Numbered from the stretch's first letter, positions 1 through 12,014 are shown. The stretch is DNA of 64,000 bases from Diphasiastrum complanatum (GCA_029204225.1 CM055111.1:1870421-1934420), one strand, 5' to 3'. The notes: a model not told the origin generated them from the sequence alone. Numbers and translations: made by a program.

Positions 1-1390
1 CAAGTGATAATCTCTGCACTGGAGTACAACTCAGGTTTAAAAAGTACACTAAGCGATAAATTTTTCCATCTGGGTTATATTCACCTCAAGTTAGTAACAT
101 CACCTTCATGCAAAGCACTTACATGAAACACTGGGTGAAATAACCGAACTTAAGATATTAAAGTTAAAGAAATAATAAAATAATTATAATTACAGTTTGA
201 AATTATTCACAACTCTGATAGATAATTCATAAGCTTTCAAGTACAAATATCCTTAGATTCCAAATTCTAGGATATGATAATTCATTCAATTAGAATCTCT
301 AGGAGAATCATTAAGATATAGAATGATTAAAACTCAACTCTGAGTATCCCAGATTCTTTTTTGAGTTAAATGCTCCTGTTTTTAGCACCAAATGCAAGAA
401 AATAGCATTCATTCATCCTAATAGACTTGTCTGTCTCCTATGATAACTGGAGATCCAATCAAATGAAAAATTATACTCAAGCATCTGCAAACCATAAACT
501 GTAGTAGAATAGAACCCACTAGACTAATTAAATTCTCCACAAATAAGATAACTTATCTTGTGAGAATATATGTGAGATCCATAGGCTCTCAATAAGATAC
601 TGGAGTAGAGAAATTCAAAATAATGATTTAAATGCTTACTCAAATAATAGATCAAATATCAATCATCACACTTAAGAATCGTCAAGATTCCTTATAATCC
701 TCTGATAACAATTAAGTATCTATTTATGATCCGTCAACCATAAATATTTAGACTCGTATGATTCGTCAATCATAACTTTCTGGAATCCAAAATCATACTT
801 AATCATCTACAAAATATTGGAGTATATGTCCAACATAACTCAGGAAAAGTAAGAGTCATTCCAAAATCTTTCCATTAAGAAAATACTGGATTTAGGAATA
901 CTTTTAAAATATGATTCTTTAACTGAAGTGCAAGATTCAAGTTCTATAAACAATTGGTAATTAAAGATTGAACGCATACCAAAATGACAATCATCTTCAG
1001 TTACAAAAACTTTAGATTACCGTCTAGAATCAACTCTAGATGTCCAAAGTCCCGCTGAATATCAATTCAAATATTATTCTTGGATTCATTATGATTCATT
1101 ATCCAATTGAGCACTCTGGGATACAATCACTAATGAGCTAAGTTCATTCCTTAACTAAGGAATACTCTATCCCAAGAATACTGTATATCCAATGCACATA
1201 ATTTTAACTGATGAACCTAATGATTCACTAATCATATTGTGTCTGACAAGCAATATAAATAAAAAACTATCAGTTTCTGGTGAATCCTTATCACACTGAT
1301 CCTTTTTTAATTAACTTCATCCTGGAGTAATCAACTACTCAAGTTAATTGCCAATGATTCAGAAATCCCAAATGTATAGATGAAGAATTC
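1..1390. other. AT-rich stretch without recognisable gene
   Basis: I see no coding frame, tRNA-like sequence or clear terminal repeat here. The sequence is AT-rich with recurring short words such as GATTC and AATCAT, as in decayed long terminal repeats or old non-coding plant DNA. It precedes a copia fragment, so part may be old retroelement sequence, but nothing shows this directly. Confidence 0.5.
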
Positions 1391-1438
1391 AATTATACTA
1401 GCAACTGAAGAAGGGTCATCCGCAAGTGGTAATCATGG

Positions 1439-1734
1439 ATGTTGGATGGGATGACCTGGTCAGAGAAAGAGAGGAGGAGAATGGCAGGTAACGAGACAAC
1501 GGAACAAGAAGAAGAGGATGGAGGGACGACAATACAAGAGATGCTACAAGAACGCAGGAGGTCGACCAGGGAAAGGAGCCCATCGAAGATATATGTAGAC
1601 ATGGGGCTCATAGGGCAGAAATAGGAGATTGGAGATACAATCATAGAACTTGACCTGGTCAAACGCCAAGGAGAGCACTGAGTGGAATCATTGGAAAGGA
1701 GCCATGAAAGAAGAACTGAAATCGATCCATGCGA
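1439..1734 (+). pseudogene. Ty1/copia polyprotein fragment (integrase-RT linker)
   Basis: Two short frames match the region between integrase and reverse transcriptase of copia polyproteins. The first has the typical RRSTRERSPSK linker around 1555-1590; the second, from 1650, reads NAKESTEWNHWKGAMKEEL, the conserved stretch before RT in which the polyprotein aligns as 'EA..W..AM..E..SI'. A stop at 1621-1623 and a frame change separate them. Coding similarity stops abruptly at about 1734, where the array of palindromes begins. This is a dead remnant. Confidence 0.65.
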
Positions 1735-1738
1735 CGTT

Positions 1739-1995
1739 GGATTCCGACGGCCCGACCACGTGGACGTCGGATTTCGATGTCCACGTGAAAAAAAAAACGA
1801 AAAAAAAACTCCTTTTTTTTCCCCTGCCACATGGATGTCGGATTCCGACGTCCACGTGAGAAAAAAAAATGAAATTTTTTTTCCTGCCACATGGACGTCA
1901 CTTTTTTTTTTTCTGCCACATGGACGTCGGATTCCGACATCCATGTGGTTCCGACATCCACGTGACCGGACCGTCGGAATCCGATGTCCACGTGG
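1739..1995. repeat. array of 31-bp palindromes with A/T spacers
   Basis: Three near-perfect 31-bp palindromes lie at 1757-1787, 1828-1858 and 1917-1947, with half or partial copies at 1739-1750, 1888-1899, 1949-1964 and 1973-1995. Each has outer arms CACGTGG (or CACATGG), an inner GACGTC and a centre CGGATTCCG. The spacers are mostly homopolymer A or T runs. The units combine a G-box (CACGTG) and a GACGTC core, both known bZIP-type binding cores. The array gives spurious open frames on both strands. A further half copy is at about 2899-2922. Confidence 0.85.
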
Positions 1996-2898
1996 CAAAA
2001 AGAAAACCGTGGCAAAAACCAAATATACTCCAATCGACAGGAATTCGAAGTGCATACAAACAAAAAATGATTACGAAAAATGACATAGATGAAATGAACT
2101 GAAAATAGATAAAGCCATACCTATTTCTGAGTGCATATGATGGCTCACTCATCTAGCAACGATGGTAGGCCAGGTCTCCAGATATTTTGCAAGGAAAACT
2201 AGGTTCTAACTCACGAAGCAGAGATAATTAAGCACCCCATAGCCAAGACATCTCAAGCTTTCAACGGAGATAGTGAGTCAATGGCACTCTTCAAAGTTCA
2301 TTTTGAGTTCTGATTTTCAACAGAAATGCCATCATACCAAGCACGCTTGACTAGCTTTTTCTAGCTGATATCTCATTTTACACGTATCAGGCAACGATGG
2401 ATTACCCTTCATGGCTCGATAGGGAGTAGCAACAAGATAGCCATACTGGATCAATCAGTGACAAAAAGTGATAGCTCTACATCTTTGATGGTGGAGCTGG
2501 TTATGATCTTCATTCAAACCTCAAGAGCTCTCAGTCTCACACTATTTCACAAAGAACATAATACTAAATTTAAACCCTAAAATTTACAAAGAACATAATA
2601 TTAAATCAAACTCTTCTATCTATATTTTCTTGCTCTCTCCCATGTCTCTCACACACATCCACATATTTGTGTTTAACTACACAAAATATACAATACAAGG
2701 AAGATAGTGTACAAGAAAAAGTTACAAAGAAAGAAATCTTAGTTGCACATAACAAAACAAAAGAATCGTACTTGGAATGAGACAAATGGAATTGATAGAG
2801 TTGAGAAGAAGCGCCAAAAGCCGATCTCCAACAATCTCTTGCAAGAATAAAAAATAAGAAAACCCTAGAAAAATGACGCGGCTTTGAGAATTTGGTCA
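1996..2898. other. no recognisable gene
   Basis: This stretch separates the palindrome array from the reversed gag fragment. I see no supported gene. It may include leader or LTR sequence of the minus-strand copia relic, since it lies next to the gag start region, but no primer site or LTR ends were found. Confidence 0.4.
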
Positions 2899-2920
2899 CG
2901 AACGTCGGATTCTGACATCT

Positions 2921-3016
2921 ATATTCCATGAGGATCATCCTCATTTTCCATCTCCAAAGTGAATACCCCGACACTCCTAGCTTTTCTATGGTTTTGATTT
3001 CTGTCTGATTCTCCAT
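2921..3016 (-). pseudogene. Ty1/copia gag N-terminal fragment
   Basis: The minus-strand frame starts with MENQTEIKTIEKLGVSGYSL and continues WRWKMRMILME, matching the start of copia gag proteins (the 'L.G.NY..W..KM...L' pattern). After about 32 codons the similarity ends where a half copy of the palindrome found at 1757-1995 begins (2899-2922). The frame stays open to 2606 but the rest shows no gag-like features. It is a truncated fragment opposite in strand to the copia piece at 1439-1734. Confidence 0.55.
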
Positions 3017-3344
3017 CCTTCGCTACCTACAGCTTTCTTTTGATCGATCTTTCTTGAATCTGCAGCGGTCGCACGTGTGGGCCCGTAACCTTTGTGAGAA
3101 ATGATTAGAACAAGGACAAAGAATCTAGCTTTTGATTTTACTTTACCAAGTCAAATCAATCAACGCGATCACATCAGAAAGATAGAATGATTACAGAATA
3201 ATCAATGCAAACTATAATGGCAAAAAGCGTAAGCGTCACACGACGTTCCGATCATTATATCACACCTTGCGTACATTTGCTAAGAAAGGCTAGGGTCAGC
3301 CCTCTTTTCACATCAAGATCCTACAAAAATTTGGGTCACTAGTT

Positions 3345-5110
3345 GGACCTTAACTCTTAGCCCTTGATCCTTAACCCTTGGTCCTTAGCCCTTGGTCCTT
3401 GGCCCTTAGCCCTTAGCCCTTAGCTCTTGTCCCTTAGTCATTCTACCTTGGCCTTTGGCCATTGATACTTAACTCGTGGCCCCTCGTTCTTACCCCTTAT
3501 GTCTCCATAATCCGTGTCCTTTAATCTTTTGCCCTTAGCCCTTAGCCCTTAACCCTTGGCCTTTCGTCCTTTCATACGGGCCCTTGGCCTTTCACCAGTG
3601 GCCCTTATTGCTTCACCCTTAGCCCTTAACCTTTAACCCTTGGCCTTTAACCCTTAGCCCTAAATCCTAAACCCTAAACCCTTTTTCCTTGGTCCTTCGA
3701 CCTTACGTCTTATCAAATAGCCTTTAACTCTAAACCCTAAATCCCAGACCCTAATCCTAAACCCTAAACCCTTGGGACTTAACCCTAAACCCTAGATCCT
3801 AAACACTAAATCCTAAATCCTAAGTACTTAGCCCTAAACCCTAAACCCTAAGCCTTTAAACCTAAGCCCTAAATCCTAAACCCTAAACCCTAGACCTTAA
3901 ACCATAGGTCCTTAGCCCTAAACCCTAAGCCTATAAACCTAAATCCTAAATCCTAAACCCTAAAATCTAAATCATAAATCCTAAACCCTAAACCATTGGC
4001 CCTCAACCCTAAGCCCTTAGCCCTAGACCCTAAACCCTAAATCCTAAACCCAAAACCCTACGCCCTAAGCCCTTAGCCCTAAATCCTAGATTCTAAACCC
4101 ATAATCCTAAACCCTAAACCCTAAATCCTAGGCCCTAAGTTCTTAACCCTAAATCCTAAATTCTAGACCCTAATCTCTAAGCCCTAAATCTACATCCTAA
4201 ATCCTAAACCCTAAACCCTTGGTCCTTAGCCCTAAACACTAAACCCTAAACCCTAAACACTAAAGCCTTAACTGTAAGCCCTAAGCCCTAGACCCTATAC
4301 TTTAAGCCTTAAGCCCTAGACCCTAAACCCTTAGCGCTAAATCCTAGATCCTAAACCCTAAGCCCTAAATTTTAAACCCTAAATTCTAAACCCTAAACCC
4401 TTGGCCCTTAATTGTAAACCCTAAGCCATAAACCCTAAACCCTAAACCCTAATCTCTTAGGCCTAAATCCTAAACCCTAAATCCTAAATCCTTAAACCTT
4501 AGCTCTAAACCCTAAACCCTTCTCCCTTGGCCCTTAGCCTTTGGTCATTTGTCCTTCGCCATTGGCCATTCGCCCTTCATCCTTAGCCCTTGGTCCTTGG
4601 CCCTAAACCCTAAACACTAAAGCCTTAACCCTAAGCCCTAGGCTCTCAGACCTAAGCCCTAAGCCCTAATCCCTAATCCCTAATCCCTAAGCCCTAAGCC
4701 CTAAGCCCTAAGCCCTAGACCCTAGACCTTAAACCCTAAGCCCTTAGCCTTAAATCGTAGATCCTAAACCCTAAGCCATAAACCCTAAACCCTTGCCCCT
4801 TAACTATAATCCCTAAGCCCTAAACCCTAAGCCCTAAACCCTAAGCCCTAAACCCTTAGCCCTAAATTCTAAACCTTAAATCCTAAACCCGAAATCCTAA
4901 ATTCTTAAACCTTAGCCCTAAACCCTAAACCCTTCTCCATTGGCCCTTAGCCTTTGGTCATTTGTCCTTCGTCATTGGCCATGCGCCCTTCATCCTTGGC
5001 CCTTGTTCCTTAGCCTTTGGTTGTCAGCCCTAACCCTTCTCCCTTGGACCTTAACCCTTAGCCCTTGGCTCGTCCTTTAACCCTTAATCCTTAATCTTTG
5101 GTTGTTGGCC
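3345..5110. repeat. degenerate telomere-type (CCCTAAA) array
   Basis: About 1.75 kb of drifting heptamer units based on CCCTAAA, the plant telomere repeat, with common variants CCCTTAGC, CCCTTGGC, CCTAAGC and CCTAAAT. Perfect runs are short (two to four units). The left edge (3345-3640) is dominated by CCCTTAG/CCTTGG forms and the middle by CCCTAAA. This is an interstitial telomere-like array, heavily mutated; similar shorter arrays occur at 22505-23190, 48100-48260 and, inverted, 49150-49350. Confidence 0.9.
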
Positions 5111-5122
5111 CTTAGCATATAA

Positions 5123-5129
5123 TGTGTGT

Positions 5130-5160
<31 letters not shown>

Positions 5161-5168
5161 GGGGGGGC

Positions 5169-5194
<26 letters not shown>
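5123..5194. repeat. compound microsatellite (TG)n-(G)n-(GA)n
   Basis: A (TG) run of about 20 bases leads into a poly-G run of about 24 bases and then a (GA) run to 5193. It directly follows the telomere-like array. No coding content. Confidence 0.95.
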
Positions 5195-5199
<5 letters not shown>

Positions 5200-5405
5200 A
5201 TGGGGGAGAGGGGAATCTTTTGTACATATATATAGGAGATATATATGAGAAGATGCACCCTCCCCATTAAAAAAAAAACTTACAATAAAAAAGTATCTCA
5301 AAATAGGATGTATAGGTGCACACCCCATACATCCCCTCACCTCATGCATATGCATGGGGTGTACAATCAAACCATTGTATATATTATAATATCTATGTTA
5401 AAGGT

Positions 5406-5459
5406 GTGTGGGAGGTGTCCACCCGCCGTGATGTGTGGGAGATGTCCACCCGCCGTGAT
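5406..5459. repeat. two tandem 27-bp units
   Basis: Units at 5406-5432 and 5433-5459 differ by one base and share the core GTCCACCCGCCGTGAT. They lie in a locally GC-rich stretch (5400-5580) containing further related words (GGTGGAGCCTCCC, GAGGCTCCATCCGCC). Confidence 0.85.
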
Positions 5460-5750
5460 AGGTGGAGCCTCCCATTTTAAGAAAGAAATTGAATTTAAAA
5501 AAAAATGAATTTAAACAAAAAAAATTTGTTTCCCCACCCCCGAGAGGCTCCATCCGCCGCGGCAGATGGAGCATGGAGGTGCCAAATCCAAAAAATAGTC
5601 CAAAAGTATTAATAAAGTCCAAAAATAATTGAGACAGCATTTAATGTAACAATTTAAAAGAAGCTGTGACTTTCAAAGTGGAAAATTTGAAGTGAAAATT
5701 CTTATTACTTTAAAAAGTCACTGAAAGCCACACACCATAGTCAAGTTGGA

Positions 5751-5907
5751 CTACAATGTTTCTTTATGTGGTAGCCACAACCTAGGCTTAAATCATGGTA
5801 TAGGGTGGATGCGCCAATATCACTTTGGCTTATAGTGTTTCTTGATGTGGTAGCCACAACCCATGCTTAAATTATGGTTCAGTGTGGACACGACAATATG
5901 ACTTTGG
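5751..5907. repeat. two tandem units of about 78 bp
   Basis: Units at 5751-5828 and 5829-5907 share TGTGGTAGCCACAACC, a TTAAATCATGGT-like block and CAATATCACTTTGG. They are diverged at roughly one base in six. No coding potential is evident. Confidence 0.8.
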
Positions 5908-7109
5908 CCTTTGTTATGGATTCAACCTTGTGAATGTTTCTAGTATTAGAAAAAAAATAAAAGTTGCTTGAGAGTCATGAATTTGAAATCTCTCTACAAT
6001 TTCACATGAAAATTCAACACCCCATAAACTAATAATACTACTGACATTGAACAAATGTACTAACAATGGAGGAATCAATCACACTATCATTTCTATTCAA
6101 CTAGTGTTAAAAAGAGAATTAGTTCAATGGGAATTCCAGATGCTTTGTAATTCCATGGAATAAAAATAGATTTCATTCGAAAGCAACATAGAAAGGGTAG
6201 GGCTAGGCTTGAATCTTGTATGCAAGCACTTTTACTATCCAAGAATAAAGATTGGCATTCTGTGAACAATGGATTCTTTGTGGATATTTTAGTAAGAGCA
6301 AGGTATAGTATGGGGAGAGGTGGTGGTACTCCATTTCATGTTAAACCAAAGGAAAGTGAATTCAAGCTCTTTGGTTGCAAGGAACATAAAGAACAACACT
6401 CTAATGCTTTTTAGAACCTTTCAAATGAAGAAATACCATTAGCCTTTGAAAGCCATAGTGAAAAATAATTTCATATAGAAATGATCACTTTGAGAGTGCA
6501 AGTGGGACTTGGATACCACTCAATGAAAAAGTGCATGTCATGTGTAAATTCCATATCCAAAAAGTTGATGTAACTCAAAAGTGCCTTTAAAGACCATACA
6601 TGAGTATGGATTCAACTAAGGGTGATGATTATAGGTGGGACTTGGATATCACTTTGACGATGTGAATGGAAGTGCATGTCATATATGACTACGAAGATCT
6701 CTTTGTAGAGAGAGGAGGGAGGGTTCAAGTTCTAGAAACTCATGCCCTATTTTTAGAGAGTCTAGCAATAGTGAGGATCAAGTTGCTCTTATCTTTCAAT
6801 TATTTATTGTAAATATATTTAATTACAGAGGTGAAATTTAACTATTTTGTGCAATATGTTTTATGGCCCCCACAATAAAGTTTTGTTCTCTTTTGTATGT
6901 CCTCATTTGTGCATCAAATTAGAGCCAAACTTGTGACCTCAAGGAGAGAAATTTAGTCTTAAATTCACCTCTTGCTAAAGGACTACAACACAAAAGACGA
7001 ATAAGAGTAATTCTTGTTTCTTGAATCATGGTTGTTGCACAAAGGAACACTTGCAAGCCCATTGTTTCGAATGTTGGCTATGCCCACCTTTGGATGTATG
7101 GTGAAAATA
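5908..7109. other. no supported gene
   Basis: AT-rich sequence without a supported gene. A 64-codon frame at 6220-6414 has no recognisable motif. Phrases such as 'gtgggacttggataccactttga' recur at about 6506 and 6636, suggesting an old duplication. Confidence 0.4.
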
Positions 7110-7281
7110 TTGAGTCAAGACTCATAGTTGTGGCGCTAGTGCAATATACACATGTCATGGGCTCTCATTAAGGAAGTGCACAACATGCATTTCCTCAATC
7201 AAGGAATCCAATGGTGCAATTCTCACCATTTTCTCCTCGGTCAAAACATTAGAGGAGTTCTCAATATCAAAAAGACCCTTT
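7110..7281 (+). repeat. left inverted arm
   Basis: The innermost 34 bases (7248-7281) match the reverse complement of 16579-16612 without a mismatch; the match includes AGAGGAGTTCTCAATATC. Outward, similarity continues with gaps: AGGAAGTGCA at 7171-7180 pairs with 16676-16685 at nearly the same distance from the core (111 versus 107 bp), and a GTGAAAATATT-like block near 7110 also pairs. The outer end is not resolved. Confidence 0.7.
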
Positions 7282-7770
7282 AAGGAATGCCATGTAGGAT
7301 ATACAAAAATATCAAAATAGATAAAACAATATTGTTTATTTGCTTGGCCACACCACTCCCAAGGCCTCCCCAACTCCCAATGATCTAACCACAGTGTCTA
7401 TAGTCACGATTAAGAACTGTTAATAGTTCGCAGTATAACTTGACTAAATTCAAAAATATTCCCTCCATTGGTTACGAAAAGGGCAATATTTTCACTGGAT
7501 CTAGAATATGACCGCCATCCCCAAATTCGAATCAGGAAAAATTGCAAAATGTTTACATATGCATTCCTTCCACGAGAATGGAAATATGACCGCCAACTAC
7601 CTATTGGAATGAAAAAATGAGCGGCATTTCCAAATTTGAATCAAGCATACAAGCATGGAGATTGGATTGATCGTACATAGTATATAATATAATCAAAGAT
7701 GAGTATTTTGTTTTGCTTCATAGAATTTTGGTCATAGTACTTTGATGCAACTGATTACTCTATTATTTTT
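7282..7770 (+). promoter_or_regulatory. 5' flank of transposase-like gene
   Basis: This 489-bp AT-rich region lies between the left arm and the first gene. It contains a repeated phrase 'aaatatgaccgccatcccc/aaatatgaccgccaactac/atgagcggcatttcc' at about 7505-7640. No definite TATA box was assigned. The gene may start earlier than 7771 because the sequence TTTGCAG at 7814-7820 could be a splice acceptor. Confidence 0.3.
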
Positions 7771-10385
7771 TTGATGATGACATTATATCATCTACATGTG
7801 GATATCCCTGTTGATTTGGCACCTTTGCAGAGAAGAGGAGGCAAAGGAGTTCAAATATATGCTGAAGATCATTCTCGTTATAGGGCAGAAGGAAAGAAAA
7901 ACGTGGATTTGTGGATAGATGGAACATTATATCCACAAGATCCAAGCACTTTGACACATCCCACATTCTCTTCAATAACTCATTCAGTTACATGGATATG
8001 CAATGGGCATAGTGGATTACTAGGATATTGTGAAAGATTGCAAAACCATGGAAAACAACTTTATATGAATAAAGTTCACTTTATAGAAGGTGAGCTAATT
8101 CGGATATCCTCTTATTGTCAGAATAGAGACTGTCATCTCCAAAAGACGTTAGAAGAAAATGAACGACTTAAAAAAAATAATGAATCATTACAGAAGATAG
8201 CAATCAATATCAAATCTAAACTAGAGCAAATGCAATCAGTCTTACAGTCTATTCGTATTGAAAACTTACAATTATTGAAGGATGTGGATTTGGTAAAGAA
8301 GAAGGCTGAAAGTAAGAAGCGAAAGCGACAAAGTTGCATAGAAGGATCCGTGCATTCAAGTAAGCATATTCTAAATTTTGTAAATTTTTCAATGACATTT
8401 GGATTTAATTTCAGCCATGTGATATTCTGTTAACTATCTATTTTTTTTGCAGATCTGCATTAATAGCTCCTCGAAATATTAAAGACAATGCTTCTCTAGG
8501 AATGTCATTGGGCACAATATTGACTTGCAAATCCACTGAGCGTATCATGATGAACAATAGGATTTCAAATATAAAGTGTAAAATAGCAGAGTCTTTGATG
8601 GTGGACATTCAAAATATTTTAGATAAGACTATAGTTCAGGGTGCTTGTGATTTTGCAGGTATTAGTAGGGAAGCATATGCAACAATATTTAAACTAATTA
8701 GAGAAGCTTTTAAGCAAGTTCAAATTAGAAAAGTCCCAAACCCTAGGACATACCACTTGAAGACAGAGAGGGATACATTAAACATAGGTATGCATAAGAT
8801 CCTGGACCTCCATTTCATATTGAGGAGGTGTATGAAACTGATGGAAGATTGATATTCTATAATTCATCAAACAATTTATTTGCTGATCTAAATTACTTGC
8901 TGAGATACATCGTCACATTCTATGATATAACCTATGAAAAGGTGAATGGCAAAATAATCATAGTACTTAAGTTAGATGAGTCAGAAATTGTGAAAGGGCA
9001 GAAGATGGAAAGGGTTAGTATAACTCTCATGAATGGTGCTCTATCCCAAATAGAGAACCAAGAAGATTTCAAATTCAGTGTCCAGTCAGAAAATGATATA
9101 TGGTGGTTGGCAGCGTTTCAGGTAACTAGCCTCATTATTACATTACATTCATTGAATAGTATTAATACATTGTAAACTAAGTATGATTAATTTTTTGGAC
9201 AGGTGCTGAAAGAGGATTATGATATATTATCATGGATATTCTCAAGGACATCTTTATCCTAGAATCATCAAGGACCATATGGATGGAGGATTTCTCAATG
9301 TTCCAGGAGTTGGAGACTTCAATGTTGAATGGCACTTAGCAGGTGATTTGAAAACATTGAAATGTATGTATAATGTCTATCACGGTGCTACATCAAAACA
9401 CCCTTGTTTGTACTGCATGAAAATGACAAAAGATGTAACTAGGAGTACAGGAATTACTAGAGAATATGCAGATTCAAACTGGAAGCCTGTGCTGCCTATC
9501 GCCTTAAAAAATGTGCATGTTTGCACTATTCATGCAGAAGTTTGATTAATAGAAAAGATCATTTATCTTCATATAGTTTTTGCTTGGAATAATAAGCCAG
9601 CATCGTTAGCAAAGGAAGCTATCTCTCGATTAGAAGATGTTTTATCAAAAGCAGGACTCCATAAAAGACCTGTCAAAATTCAAAAAGATGAAAATCTTTC
9701 AGGAAAGAATGAGAACATGCCAACTAAGCCAAGCATAGGAGGAGCAAAAGCACGTCATTTTCTATCAAATCATACTAGTAAGGCTTCTAATATTCAACAC
9801 TCAGTCTGGACATATATGATTGTTGTCACTCAGGACTTCGAGAAAGACGGCAAAACCAGAGTACTAAAAGTTGATGTATGGAAAAAGCTTGATAGTATGA
9901 TTGCTATTTTAAGAAAAGAAAAATATTCTGATATTGATAAGAAAGCTGTCCAAAGGACTTGTGTCGAGTTTGTTAATGCAATATCAAAAGCATGGGGAGA
10001 AGATCACATCACTCATTTACATGGTTAGTATAAAATTTTCAAAATGCTTTCAAATTTTCATATATATTTAGATCTAAACATAAGACTAACATTATGATTT
10101 TGACATATGCAGCACATACTAAGAGATCATACAACATTTTTTGCAAATACATGTGGAAGCTTGAGTGTATGGTCATCACAAGGGATGGAGAAGTCACACT
10201 GGCAAGCACGAGCAGCATTTCATCGAAATACACAACATGGAGGAACCAATGAAAAACGAAACTACATTTGTCAATTGTTTCAGTGGTTCTACCGCAGAGT
10301 TCAGATTCGACATATAACAAAGTCCACACAATACAACAAGTTTAGAAAAGCATGCAAGTTCATACAAGAAGAAAAAATTAGATGA
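7771..10385 (+). pseudogene. gene A: DDE transposase-like protein, decayed
   Basis: Proposed exons: 7771-8359, 8453-9121, 9203-10023, 10113-10385, each bounded by GT...AG. The N-terminal part has a coiled coil (8140-8310) ending in a basic KKRKRQ, a likely nuclear signal. Downstream are an Asp in KLDESE (about 8975), Asp in AGDLKTLK (9342-9353), a CLYC zinc pair (9402-9416), and Glu in QGMEKSHW (10187-10189). This order, with a Cys pair after the second Asp and an HxLRDH...GxExxH end, fits RNase H-fold cut-and-paste transposases. Lesions: frame mismatch across intron 1, frameshifts near 8790 and 9230-9255, TGA at 9543-9545, mismatch across intron 3. I cannot name the superfamily. The true start is uncertain; homologues would decide it. 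It converges on gene B with 112 bp between stops. Confidence 0.6.
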
Positions 10386-10497
10386 TTGTTGAGTAGAAGA
10401 TCATCATGACATGTTCAGAATTGCTTTGCAAATTCATTGAACAAGAGAGGAGCAATACCCAATGTAAATGTATTGATTGTATTATACAAAGTGTCAA

Positions 10498-12014
10498 TTA
10501 TTCATCATGAGATCTTGTATCAAATTCTATGGTAGCATTGTCATGAAGAAATTCTCTGCTAGCATATGCATCTAATAGATGTGCATTATTCTTATTTCCA
10601 CTAAGCTCAATATAAGTGGAATACAATGAATAATGGGAGCTCCTTAAAGGAACATTCCCATCAGTAAAGCCTAAAATGTTCAAAACATAAGATCTTTTGA
10701 CAAAAATGATCTTATTTGTCTTAACAAATTTATGTCCTCCTAAATAAAATGATAAAGCTTTAACTGCCATTATAAGACTCTCCCCGACTGGGCTCAACTT
10801 GGAATGAGCAATACAGATCTCACTCTTCAAGAAATGCCGAAGATAGTGGCCCAGTCCACTGTCCCTCTGGAACGAGGATGCGTATTGTCTGAAACCACCT
10901 CGTCTCGCAGCAAAATCATCTATTATGAGAGCATCCTACAATAGGAAATATGTTAGCAAAAACACATTCAGTGATTGAAAACATTCAAATGCAAGGAAGA
11001 TTAAACACTTACACATTCTTCATCATCAGCAGCAACCAGATCGGGATGATCAATATAATGACCACAAACTGAAGTGGAATCATCAGTTAAATGCATTAAT
11101 GATGGACGAGGGAAGCCCATCTGGGATTGAAATGCCGTGAATTCTTCATCGGATGGTCTGCCTCGCCCATCCTTGGCTATATTTGATAAAGTCTTATTCA
11201 GGCATTCTTCACCGATCATAAGACCCTCCTCATCATTAAAATCAATACCAGCAACAAGGTCATCTATCTCAAAATCTACAAAGTCGGAGAATTCGGAAAT
11301 TGTGCCGGATAATAAACATAGAACCTTGTCCTCACGATAGTCAGAGAATTTACATAAATCAGCAGTAGTCAAATATACATCGTCATTAATATAATATACA
11401 GGCAAATTGAAAAGACATTTCGAATCCTCCATGGATTTGGATTCATCATTAGATGTATTTTGGCCAATGAAAGAATCCCGAAGAACATCAGTATTTAAAT
11501 CAATGAAGTCACTTTCTTTATCAGGAGTGTCGATAAGAAAGTGACTGATATCCTTAATGGCTGACTGAACAGAGGAGGGTGCAAAAGGAGGGTCAGCAAC
11601 AGGAAACTCATCATCATCTGGGATCTGAACTAAAAGAAAAAGTACGAAACAACTCTGATATTCAACCAATCGACATTTCTTGTTGCAATACAGACACATA
11701 GAACTACTTTTGAAAAGATCAAACAATCTGGTGAATATTCTATCCAGTCTATGTCTAAAAGTTGGGAAGAAATGAACAAGATCAGTATAATGCATGTACT
11801 GGAGTTGACCTATGGAGAAAACAGGCTTGCTAAGTATATCTCTAAATCTGACATAATGTTCATAAAATACGTCAGACTTTGGTTGTGCAGTCTTGAAAAC
11901 ATGTAGATATGGCCTGAATAGGCTGTGGAAGTAGTCCAGACTTTCAGTAATCCCAAATTCACTCAAAAATGAACTCAAGCCCGATCCTCGTGAGGATGAT
12001 GAGGAAGAGGCCAT
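10498..12014 (-). CDS. gene B: acidic protein of unknown function
   Basis: Two exons, 12014-11013 and 10935-10498, join in phase 0 across a 77-bp intron (GTAAGT...TTGTAG), giving 479 residues without a stop. I chose the ATG at 12014 (MASSSSSSRGSG) because it sits in GCCATGG, an ideal plant context, rather than the upstream in-frame ATG at 12062. The N-terminal third is rich in Phe, Tyr and His and has a CLYCNKKC cluster; the middle is strongly acidic (many D/E, phosphorylatable S); the last 146 residues are more hydrophobic and ordered. A 78-bp stretch, 11707-11630, also has GT...AG ends and a multiple-of-three length, so it could be an optional intron. No family recognised. Unlike genes A, C and D it has no obvious lesion. 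It diverges from gene C across a shared regulatory region. Confidence 0.6.

Noticed and set aside
1393-2152. Several overlapping frames of 60-220 codons on both strands
   Set aside because: They arise from the palindrome array and its A/T spacers; the same HVDVGFRR-like words appear in every frame.
6220-6414. 64-codon frame with Lys-rich end
   Set aside because: Short, no motif, lies in AT-rich non-coding DNA.
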